A stretch of 10,511 nt of DNA from JAGTVB01 sp964624765 (lineage in GTDB: Bacteria; Pseudomonadota; Gammaproteobacteria; HK1), in contig CAZUZO010000124.1 of the NCBI GenBank assembly GCA_964624765.1, forward strand, positions 1 through 10,511. Direction: 5' to 3'. Below are positions 1 to 5,248 of the stretch, piece after piece. Position numbers and translations under genes: made by a program. Position 1 is the first letter of the stretch. Each line of letters opens with the position of its first letter. The notes beneath the pieces were generated by a model. The model saw nothing but the letters and a program-made list of their open reading frames with translations. It was not told where the DNA came from and ran no database searches.

Positions 1-40
1 AGACATATCAGATAGATAGGCGAGGAGCGAGCACCGCCCA

Positions 41-60
41 ACGCCGCTATCGGGCGGCGT
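41..60. other. GC-rich hairpin at the left edge
   Basis: A perfect 7-bp inverted repeat (ACGCCGC / GCGGCGT) has a 6-nt loop. No T-run follows on either strand, so it is not a canonical intrinsic terminator. It may mark the end of a transcript entering from the left or be a leader structure for the small membrane gene downstream. Confidence 0.35.
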
Positions 61-182
61 AGCCGGTTAGTCGCAACCTCTGAGCCCGAGTAAAGCTCCG
101 CTGCTCGCCTCTGGTCAACCCCTTGGCGGCGATCATGGCATCGGGGAGAATAGGGCGATGCTCTCCAGCTTGCCTTCGGTGG

Positions 183-449
183 ATGTCCTTGGTAGTTAAC
201 GTAGCCCTCTTCATCGCAGGTATTGTGCTGGTGTTGATGTCCATCGGCACTCTGCAGAGACTGCTGAAAACCGTTCGGCCGTTTGTGGAGGGTTCGGAGG
301 AAAACCGACGCCCAGGGAATGCCCGGAAAGCTCGCCGCGCTTGGGTCGCGGGGATGACCGCAGCCATCGGCCTATTGGCCGGGTTTGTATTGCTGTTCAT
401 TGCCATGGCAAGTTTACTCGCCGGCTTCCCCGGCCTATTCTCTTCTTGA
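183..449 (+). CDS. Small two-helix inner-membrane protein, unknown function
   Basis: I do not recognise a named family. From the ATG at 183 the protein is 88 aa. An N-terminal hydrophobic segment (about residues 3-22, containing VALFIAGIVLVL) is followed by a basic, polar middle (about 25-52, with KTVRPFVEGSEENRR and RKARRA). A second hydrophobic segment (about 53-80, AAIGLLAGFVLLFIAMASLLA) leads to a short C-terminus. The basic linker suggests a helical hairpin with the loop in the cytoplasm. In-frame upstream starts exist (TTG 123, ATG 135). I prefer 183 because the extra residues are polar, Cys-containing and would bury the first helix; no start has a strong ribosome-binding site. The long antisense ORF over this region looks like a shadow. 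It lies 112 bp upstream of the yceI gene on the same strand, but a hairpin between them makes co-transcription uncertain. Confidence 0.6.
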   Translation: MSLVVNVALFIAGIVLVLMSIGTLQRLLKTVRPFVEGSEENRRPGNARKARRAWVAGMTAAIGLLAGFVLLFIAMASLLAGFPGLFSS

Positions 450-493
450 GTGTCACCCGCTGCAGCCATAGGCGAGTTTGTGCGGGGGCGAGG

Positions 494-515
494 CCGTCCG
501 AGAGGGACCGGACGG
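494..515. other. Intergenic hairpin upstream of yceI-like gene
   Basis: CCGTCCG and CGGACGG form a perfect 7-bp stem around an 8-nt purine-rich loop. It lies between the small membrane gene and the yceI-like gene. No T-tract follows, so it is either an atypical terminator or a 5' leader element. Confidence 0.35.
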
Positions 516-561
516 ACAAGGTGTCACGCCAGATTTAACGATGTCAACCTAGGGTATCGCG

Positions 562-1152
562 ATGCAAAAAAGACTTTTTTACCACGGCATGGCCGTGATC
601 GTGTCATTGTCTTTATCAGGGATGGCCTTGCTGGCACCCACGGCACAGGCTGCTGAGTACGAGATCGATCCGGCGCACTCGTTTGTGCAGTTTCGCATCC
701 AACATCTTGGGTTCAGCTGGTTATATGGACGTTTCAATCGGGTCGTGGGCACCTTCAGCTATGACTCGGAGCAGCCTCAGGCTAGCCAAATCAGCGTTGA
801 GATCGATACCACCAGCGTCGACACCAATCACGCCGAGAGAGACAAGCATCTGCGAGAAAAAGACTTCCTCGATGTCAAACAGTATCCTCGCGCCGTCTTC
901 GAGAGCACCCAATATACCGGCACAGCCGAGCAGGGTACCCTGGAGGGTGTTTTGACGCTGCATGGCGTCAGCAAGCCCATCACCCTCAACATCGAGAAAA
1001 TCGGTGAGGGACCCGATCCATGGGGTGGTTATCGGGTCGGATTTCTCGGTTCGGTCACGTTAACGCGCCGAGATTTCGGTATCGATTACGATCTCGGGCC
1101 TGCAACCGAAAAAGTGGAGATGGAACTCGGGATCGAGGGGATACGGAAGTAA
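562..1152 (+). CDS. yceI: YceI-family periplasmic protein (lipocalin-like, polyisoprenoid-binding)
   Basis: This is a secreted YceI-family protein of 196 aa, the usual family length. A classical signal peptide runs from residue 1 to about 30: basic MQKR, a hydrophobic core, then APTAQA before cleavage. The mature protein opens with the family hallmark EYEIDPAHSFVQFRIQHLGFS. Further hallmarks are FSYD near 68, IDTTSVDTNHAERDKHLR, DFLDVKQYPRAVFES, LTLHGVSKPITL and a C-terminal FGIDYDL. Family members fold as lipocalin-like beta barrels that bind long polyisoprenoid chains such as ubiquinone in the periplasm. The start is supported by AGGG at 551-554, seven bases before the ATG. A cytochrome b561 follows 73 bp downstream, the usual yceI/yceJ pairing, suggesting a shared quinone-linked role. 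The exact ligand cannot be read from sequence. Confidence 0.93.
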   Translation: MQKRLFYHGMAVIVSLSLSGMALLAPTAQAAEYEIDPAHSFVQFRIQHLGFSWLYGRFNRVVGTFSYDSEQPQASQISVEIDTTSVDTNHAERDKHLREKDFLDVKQYPRAVFESTQYTGTAEQGTLEGVLTLHGVSKPITLNIEKIGEGPDPWGGYRVGFLGSVTLTRRDFGIDYDLGPATEKVEMELGIEGIRK

Positions 1153-1225
1153 CCTTTGTGTCGCGCTCGAGGATACAGAGTTAGATAAGGCACCTTGATC
1201 AACCCACGACAAGGCCGATAGCAGC

Positions 1226-1765
1226 ATGCCCAATAGCCCGAACACGCAATACGGCGTGTTTGCCAGGGTGTTGCACTGGGCTAACGCGGCCTTCATCATC
1301 GGGTTGCTGGGACTCGGCTGGTACATGGTCGATCTGAGCTATTTTGATCGCTGGTACAACGCCGCCCTGTCCACCCATAAATCGTTGGGAGTGATGGCTC
1401 TCGGGGCGGTCTGTTTCAGCCTGCTATGGAGGATTTACTCCCCGACGCCGCCGTTGGTGGCCACCATTAAGCCTTGGGAGCGTTTTGCCGCCAAGACCGT
1501 GCACCGGTTGTTGTATGTGATGATGGTCGCCATACCCGTCAGCGGCTACTTGATTTCGACGTCAACCGGCGAGGGGGTGTCGGTGTTTGGATGGTTCGTG
1601 GTCCCAGCGCTCGTACCCTTAGACGAAAGGTCGCGCGACATGGCTATCGCCTTCCACTATTACCTTGCCTACGGGACAGCGTGCGTGGTGCTGCTCCATG
1701 CGGCGGCGGCATTCAAACACCAGTTTATCGATAAGGACGGCACGCTCAGGCGCATGCTGTGGTGA
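1226..1765 (+). CDS. Cytochrome b561 family (YceJ/CybB-like) membrane protein
   Basis: This is a 179-aa di-haem cytochrome b561 of the bacterial CybB/YceJ type, an inner-membrane protein thought to exchange electrons with the quinone pool. Four hydrophobic segments lie at about 15-35, 52-70, 93-112 and 142-162. Candidate haem-ligand histidines sit in the family pattern: H17 (RVLHWANA), H51 (THKSLGVMALG), H144 (FHYYLAYG) and H158 (LLHAAAAFKHQF). H93 and H165 are additional. The start MPNSPNTQYG fits family N-termini; the ribosome-binding site is weak (AAGG about 12 bases upstream). The pairing with the yceI-like gene on the same strand is common in proteobacteria and implies co-transcription. 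No transport or catalytic partner is adjacent beyond YceI. Confidence 0.92.
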   Translation: MPNSPNTQYGVFARVLHWANAAFIIGLLGLGWYMVDLSYFDRWYNAALSTHKSLGVMALGAVCFSLLWRIYSPTPPLVATIKPWERFAAKTVHRLLYVMMVAIPVSGYLISTSTGEGVSVFGWFVVPALVPLDERSRDMAIAFHYYLAYGTACVVLLHAAAAFKHQFIDKDGTLRRMLW

Positions 1766-1772
1766 GAAACCC

Positions 1773-1799
1773 AGGGGCCTTTTGGTCATCGAGGCTCCT
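1773..1799. terminator. Putative bidirectional hairpin between convergent genes
   Basis: AGGGGCCT (1773-1780) pairs with AGGCTCCT (1792-1799) over 8 bp with one G-U wobble and an 11-nt loop. It lies exactly between the stop of the b561 gene and the stop of the convergent minus-strand gene. There is no strong T-tail, so terminator function is inferred mainly from position. Confidence 0.45.
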
Positions 1800-2074
1800 T
1801 AGGACCGGGTTCCGCGGTGGAGGCTGGCGGTCACCGCTAGGCGCAACAACTTAAGGATCAGCAGAACGGGAGCGGCCGCATGCAGAAGCAGGTCAAAGAT
1901 ATCGATGGGGCGGGTTAGATTGCCCTGCGCCAGCATCTTGAGTTTTTCCCACAGATGCGGTTCAGGATAGAAGGGCGCTAGACCCAGCGTCAAGGACAGT
2001 ACGACGAGCAACCAGAGGGGAATTTTGTCGAGCCAAGCCAAGGGAACTACTCGAGGAAATGGGGGGGTTACCAA
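1799..2074 (-). CDS. Small hydrophobic membrane protein, 80-91 aa
   Basis: A conserved-looking small protein. Its core WLDKIPLWLLVVLSLTLGLAPF is one membrane segment, followed by a polar stretch PEPHLWEKLKMLAQGNL, the motif RPIDIFDLLLHAAAP, and a hydrophobic C-terminal segment VLLILKLLRLAV. From memory, similar short proteins are often labelled 'RND transporter' in databases, but this is far too small to be an RND pump and I would not assert that function. The longest reading begins at a TTG (2074) directly after an in-frame stop and overlaps the preceding gene's stop by 7 bp. A second TTG at 2041, just before AWLDKIPLW, is equally plausible. A seven-C run (coding strand) lies between these starts at 2061-2067. 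The overlap indicates translational coupling to the antitoxin-like gene. Confidence 0.7.
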   Translation of the reverse strand: MVTPPFPRVVPLAWLDKIPLWLLVVLSLTLGLAPFYPEPHLWEKLKMLAQGNLTRPIDIFDLLLHAAAPVLLILKLLRLAVTASLHRGTRS

Positions 2075-2445
2075 CTACCGGTATTGTCGAGGCTGCGCAG
2101 TATACGGCCAATTCCTTGGTCTCGATCAGCCAGCATGACATCGATCGGCGTGCGATTGCCGAAATTGGCGTGCGGGGTCGTCACCCATAGGCTTGCCGAG
2201 GGCGCACTATGGGGGAACACCGTCAGCAATGCTCGGCCGATGGCGACGAGATCGGCAGCTCTGCGCAGGACGCGCTCGTCGTCCGGCAAGGGGGTTCCTT
2301 GGCGATAGCGTGCCAGGGTGCGCCCCCGAGTTTGGGAATCTAACCCCAGAAGTATCAGCTGTTCCGTCGGCCGCACCCGCCAGGCATCCAAGAACTCCAT
2401 CACCGTTTGCGCAAGCTCCAGCCGTTGCTGTTCATTCTGTATCAT
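2068..2445 (-). CDS. MbcA/ParS/Xre-type (DUF2384) antitoxin-like protein without adjacent toxin
   Basis: This 125-aa protein resembles the MbcA/ParS/Xre antitoxin family, which normally neutralises RES-domain (NAD-consuming) toxins. The N-terminal helix EQQRLELAQTVMEFLDAWRV and an HTH-like stretch LLGLDSQTRGRTLARYRQG (about 32-50) are followed by RVLRRAADLVAIGRALLTVFP. The C-terminal domain carries the typical W.TTPHANFGNRTPIDVML signature (about 87-104) and a closing GIGRILRSLD helix. The window shows no RES-like gene: upstream is a 95-aa unknown protein and downstream a small membrane protein. An in-frame ATG at 2505, 3 nt after the upstream stop, would add 20 basic residues. I chose 2445 because family members usually start near the first helix; neither start has a clear ribosome-binding site. 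It may be a solitary regulator rather than an antitoxin. Confidence 0.75.
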   Translation of the reverse strand: MIQNEQQRLELAQTVMEFLDAWRVRPTEQLILLGLDSQTRGRTLARYRQGTPLPDDERVLRRAADLVAIGRALLTVFPHSAPSASLWVTTPHANFGNRTPIDVMLADRDQGIGRILRSLDNTGSW

Positions 2446-2508
2446 GGATCGGGATCTCAGAGCTTGTGAAAAAAGCCGTTGCTTTGTAAGGCGACACGTT
2501 CGCATGTC

Positions 2509-2796
2509 TTACACAAGAAGGCAAGCGCTTCTGAGCACGGTCAATTGGTCCTCACCGTCATGTCGCTCATCATGCCCGCGATAGAGAGTCATCGAGCTGT
2601 CGACGTATGGATCGCTCCACCACAGCCATCCCTGGCGACTGGATTCCGGCTTCCTGGCCGGAGTGACGGGCGCATTCATTTGGACTGAACGGGTAGCCAG
2701 CAGAACGCATTTGTCCTGCTTCTGACCCGACTGCCTCTTGAACACCGGCGGTGCAAGTGTTCCTTTGTCCCATTTCGATACGGTGTAAACATCCAT
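2509..2796 (-). CDS. Hypothetical 95-aa soluble protein downstream of hslO
   Basis: I do not recognise a family. The ATG at 2796 lies 11 nt after the hslO stop; an in-frame ATG at 2823 would overlap hslO by 16 nt. The protein begins MDVYTVSKWDKGTLAPPVFK, has a basic Lys/Gln-rich patch (RQSGQKQDK), a core CVLLATRSVQ, and an aromatic segment RQGWLWWSDPYVDSSMTLYRG. It ends hydrophobic (SACLLV) and has no signal peptide or membrane helix. Codon use looks like real coding sequence on this strand. Its stop is only 3 nt from the longest start of the antitoxin-like gene, so it sits in the middle of a tight minus-strand unit starting at hslO. Reality as a gene is likely but not certain; function unknown. 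Confidence 0.55.
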   Translation of the reverse strand: MDVYTVSKWDKGTLAPPVFKRQSGQKQDKCVLLATRSVQMNAPVTPARKPESSRQGWLWWSDPYVDSSMTLYRGHDERHDGEDQLTVLRSACLLV

Positions 2797-2807
2797 CGAG
2801 GTTTTCT

Positions 2808-3680
2808 TCACTGAGGCGTGCATGGTGCTTGCGGTTGGATGCCGGAGACAAACAGCTGCTCCACGTCGACGGTATCGAATCGATAGACACGGTTGCAGTA
2901 CTCACACGTCACATTGACCTGCCCTTCTTGCCGCAAGATAGCACTGAGGTCGCTGCGACCGAGACTATACAGCACGCGCCCGATACGCTCCCGCGAGCAT
3001 GTGCAACGAAAGGTGACAACCTCTGACTCGAATACGCGTAGGTTCTCCTCATGAAACAATCGGTAAAAGAGCTGATGGCTGGGTAGCTCCAGCAGTTCCT
3101 GGCGGCTGATGGTCGAGGCAAGTTGTTGTACTCGACTCCAGGCGTCGGGATCGGCTGGGGTCTTCGGTACCCTTTGCAAGAAAAGACCGGCTGCACTGGT
3201 GTGATCAGCCGCGAGCCACAGTCGCGTGCGCAGTTGTTCGGACTGCGCAAAGTAGGCTTCGATAGCCTGGGCAAGGGAGCTGCCGAGCAGCTGCACCATG
3301 CCTTGATAACGCTCCTGCCCGCCACCGGGATCGATGGTGATCACCAATAAACCGTTGCTGCAGGCGACCGTTAACGCTTCATCGTCGACGTTGGCGGTCC
3401 ATCTCACCAACCCTCGCAAACTGCGGTTGCCGGTGCATTGAGCGACGATGAGACGTACCGGGCCGTCTGCTTGGATCTGCAAGATGAGTGATTCATGATA
3501 TTTGATGGACGCGCTCAGCAAGGCTGATGCCGCCAGCGCCTGCCCAAGAAAATGGGCCATCGCCGGGGGGTAGGCATGCCCATCACGGGCGGCGCGGAAG
3601 GTGGAATCGAGATGTACGAGACTGCCACGGATGGCGTGATCCTCGAACAGAAAGCGTTGTAAGGTGTCCTGGGTTCGCAT
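2808..3680 (-). CDS. hslO: Hsp33 redox-regulated molecular chaperone
   Basis: This is a full-length (290 aa) Hsp33, a cytoplasmic holdase activated by oxidation: zinc is released from four cysteines, disulfides form and the protein unfolds to bind clients. The N-terminal chaperone domain includes the hallmarks LFEDHAIRGSLVHLD (about 11-25) and HAYPPAMAHFLGQALAASALL (about 35-55). The middle holds LVRWTANVDD and an ITIDPGGGQERYQGMV stretch like the family's Y.G.V motif, then SEQLRTRLWLAAD. The redox switch is intact as CxC at C226/C228 (FRCTCSRERI) and CxxC at C259/C262 (VTCEYCNRVYRFD), so all four zinc-binding cysteines are present. The start ATG gives the usual N-terminus; the ribosome-binding site is weak. 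It heads a minus-strand gene cluster. I saw no convincing sigma32 promoter upstream. Confidence 0.97.
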   Translation of the reverse strand: MRTQDTLQRFLFEDHAIRGSLVHLDSTFRAARDGHAYPPAMAHFLGQALAASALLSASIKYHESLILQIQADGPVRLIVAQCTGNRSLRGLVRWTANVDDEALTVACSNGLLVITIDPGGGQERYQGMVQLLGSSLAQAIEAYFAQSEQLRTRLWLAADHTSAAGLFLQRVPKTPADPDAWSRVQQLASTISRQELLELPSHQLFYRLFHEENLRVFESEVVTFRCTCSRERIGRVLYSLGRSDLSAILRQEGQVNVTCEYCNRVYRFDTVDVEQLFVSGIQPQAPCTPQ

Positions 3681-3720
3681 TTCGACAGTTTTCGGTTTGT
3701 TTACAACCTCTCACTCGTGC

Positions 3721-3735
3721 GCGCCGCAACGGCGC
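3721..3735. other. Short GC hairpin in hslO leader
   Basis: GCGCCG and CGGCGC form a perfect 6-bp stem with a CAA triloop, about 40 bases upstream of the hslO start. It would lie in the hslO 5' leader if transcription begins further upstream. A short stem of this kind can arise by chance. Confidence 0.35.
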
Positions 3736-3770
3736 CCCTGGCGAAACGACGACCCTGGTTCTTCAACCTA

Positions 3771-3798
3771 TCGTCTCCGGGACATCGTCTGCGGGACT
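3771..3798. repeat. Two tandem 14-bp repeats in the hslO / 3967 intergenic region
   Basis: TCGTCTCCGGGACA (3771-3784) is followed immediately by TCGTCTGCGGGACT (3785-3798), 12 of 14 identical. The 286-bp gap 3681-3966 holds this repeat, the hairpin at 3721-3735, a perfect palindrome GCTTCGAAGC near 3880, and no convincing gene. A TACAAT at 3892-3897 resembles a -10 box for the plus-strand gene, but no good -35 is at proper spacing. Confidence 0.6.
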
Positions 3799-3966
3799 TT
3801 TCCACACGACATCCTCAAGAGTCATGAATTCACCGTGGATTGAACGTTCCTGCTGGTCGGTTGTCTAGTAGGGGGTTTGCTTCGAAGCACCTACAATCTG
3901 ACCTAACCCGGGGCACACAGTCAAGTCGCCAGCGAGTGTTGGGAAAAGACTTAGAGACTTGAAGCC

Positions 3967-4170
3967 ATGGATCCCTATCAGCGGTTAATCGAGATAGCCA
4001 GGCACCTGGAGACGTTCGAAAGCCGAGAGGCCATCACCAGAGTCATCGATGAACTCGAGTTCATTCAGGAATTGCTCCCACCCGAACAGCAGGACCTCGC
4101 GAATCAGTTGATGGAGCGTTGGAGTGCAGGACGACAGATTGCCAGCGATACCCAATACGACGATGCGTGA
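3967..4170 (+). CDS. Small acidic helical protein, 67 aa, unknown
   Basis: The 67-aa protein is almost entirely predicted helix and strongly acidic: MDPYQRLIEIARHLETFE, REAITRVIDELEFIQELLPP, then EQQDLANQLMERW and a polar tail. I do not recognise the family. There is no signal peptide, membrane segment or cysteine. The ATG at 3967 is preceded by only a weak ribosome-binding site (GAAG). Its stop overlaps the start of the next gene by 8 nt (ATGCGTGA), the arrangement of translationally coupled partners, so the two products probably act together or are made in fixed ratio. The regular amphipathic helices suggest a protein-protein interaction role, but that is inference. Confidence 0.7.
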   Translation: MDPYQRLIEIARHLETFESREAITRVIDELEFIQELLPPEQQDLANQLMERWSAGRQIASDTQYDDA

Positions 4171-5116
4171 AGCCGACTGCTACAGCATTCGGCGGCTCTC
4201 CCCTTTCCACGGCGTGTTGCAGGTCGTGAAAACTCCCGAAGCGCGAGCGTTGAGCGTGGATGGGCGCAGCTGGCACATTCAGGTGCGCTGCGAGATTCGC
4301 CGCCCCAGGTGGGGGGGGGATCCGAGCAATGTGACGGTTTATCGGCGCTTCGTTGCCTTTGCCCTCTGGTCAAGACGCGACGGCGTCACACCCCTGCCCA
4401 TCGATCCGACGCTGGACCGGTCGCACTTGGAGGAGATGAGCCAGAGCCTGATGGCGGCACTTCAGGCTGCCGCCGAGAAACTGCCCCTGTCGCGCCGCGA
4501 TTCGGTGGAACTGTGGTTACTGGATGGACGGGATCGGCTACCTCTGGCTCTCCTGGGGAGCACGATAGAGGGACGCCCCTTGGCAAGATTTCGACACTTG
4601 GAGTGGATTCCCTCCCCTCAAGGGGACCGGAGCTTCGTTGCCTCTAGTTTGCAGCAACAAGGCCCGCCGACAGGAGGTACCCCGCTCGTGAATCATCGAG
4701 ATCGAGTGGCGACTCTCGTTCACAAGGAGGCGGGTCGCCCGCGCCGTGCCCAGTGGTTTGTTCGGCAGGCAGATGGAACCGGTATCGGTTTGGCCGCAGC
4801 AGAACCAGCGGTCGAGGAAGGACCCTGGTGTGGCCAATGCTTGCCCAAAAAGGCCTTCCCGGAACTACCCCTACGGGAGCGATGGGCGGACTCTGCTGAG
4901 CACCAGTTGGTGGCGCAATACCACCATTGGCAGGCGCCATTCCTGCTGACGTTATCGGAACTGAGCGATAGCACCAGAGCGCGGCTGGAGTGTGCGGCGC
5001 GCGATCGACCCTTGACGGTGCATGCATTGCACCGGCTCTATCCCGCGATTGCCAATCGAGAAGTGATCAATGCGGCACTGGTGGAAGCGAGCTTACGCCA
5101 ATCGGCCGGAGGCTGA
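4163..5116 (+). CDS. Conserved-looking 317-aa cytoplasmic protein of unknown function
   Basis: Translation from the ATG at 4163 (overlapping the upstream stop by 8 nt) gives 317 aa. An in-frame GTG at 4124 would extend it inside the upstream gene and is less likely. The N-terminal part reads MREADCYSIRRLSPFHGVLQVV and SWHIQVRCEIRRPRW, then VYRRFVAFALWS, a compact beta-rich domain. A helix follows at about 87-108 (SHLEEMSQSLMAALQAAAEK), then DSVELWLLDGRDRLPLALLGS, which looks like family-conserved text. A CxxC (C223/C226, PWCGQCLP) sits before an acidic, His-rich C-terminal part (HQLVAQYHHWQAPFLLTLSELS). No signal peptide or membrane helix. A run of nine G (4311-4319) encodes WGGD near residue 50 and is in frame here. 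I cannot name the family; the CxxC is not repeated, so zinc binding is unproven. Confidence 0.8.
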   Translation: MREADCYSIRRLSPFHGVLQVVKTPEARALSVDGRSWHIQVRCEIRRPRWGGDPSNVTVYRRFVAFALWSRRDGVTPLPIDPTLDRSHLEEMSQSLMAALQAAAEKLPLSRRDSVELWLLDGRDRLPLALLGSTIEGRPLARFRHLEWIPSPQGDRSFVASSLQQQGPPTGGTPLVNHRDRVATLVHKEAGRPRRAQWFVRQADGTGIGLAAAEPAVEEGPWCGQCLPKKAFPELPLRERWADSAEHQLVAQYHHWQAPFLLTLSELSDSTRARLECAARDRPLTVHALHRLYPAIANREVINAALVEASLRQSAGG

Positions 5117-5118
5117 AT

Positions 5119-5205
5119 ATGGCGTCGCAACATTGTATTTTTTGTCCAGGACGGGGCCCGGTGGATGAGGGTGGTGACTTCCGGCAGCCAGACCCAAGCG
5201 GTTGA
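5119..5205 (+). CDS. Candidate 28-aa CxxC microprotein
   Basis: An ATG two bases after the stop of the 317-aa gene is preceded by a near-perfect ribosome-binding site, GGAGG at 5108-5112, with 6-nt spacing. This is the best ribosome-binding site in the gene cluster. The product is 28 aa: MASQHCIFCPGRGPVDEGGD followed by FRQPDPSG. It has a CxxC (C6, C9) next to His5, followed by a glycine- and acid-rich tail. It could be a real small protein, a translational remnant of a longer gene, or chance. No family is recognised. The good ribosome-binding site and immediate adjacency argue for translation. Confidence 0.4.
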   Translation: MASQHCIFCPGRGPVDEGGDFRQPDPSG

Positions 5206-5218
5206 AGGGGAGCCCACA

Positions 5219-5231
5219 AGGCCCTCGGCCT
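5219..5231. terminator. Weak hairpin between convergent genes
   Basis: AGGCC-CTC-GGCCT is a 5-bp stem with a triloop lying between the plus-strand cluster ending at 5205 and the convergent MerR-type gene stop at 5249. No T-tract follows on either strand. Terminator function is inferred mainly from position. Confidence 0.25.
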
Positions 5232-5248
5232 CAAGCGGTCTGTCTGCC

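Noticed and set aside
47..469. Long antisense ORF (140 aa) over the first membrane gene
   Set aside because: It is Arg/Ala/Pro-rich with no recognisable domain, and the plus-strand frame has clear membrane helices, so it looks like a shadow.
2446..2505. Weak hairpin AAAGC-AACG-GCTTT with T6 between the 95-aa gene and the antitoxin-like gene (minus strand)
   Set aside because: The stem has only two G-C pairs, so I did not call a terminator, though it would separate the two transcripts if real.
3015..3717. Near-repeat ACAACCTCTSACTCG at about 3015 and 3703, with a shorter match at about 8397
   Set aside because: One copy lies in hslO coding sequence and another partly in the end of the lipoprotein gene; spacing and flanks are unrelated, so chance is likely.
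4104..5027. Several antisense ORFs of 66-127 aa across the 317-aa gene
   Set aside because: Low-complexity Arg/Pro/Ser text and no start signals; the plus-strand gene explains the region.
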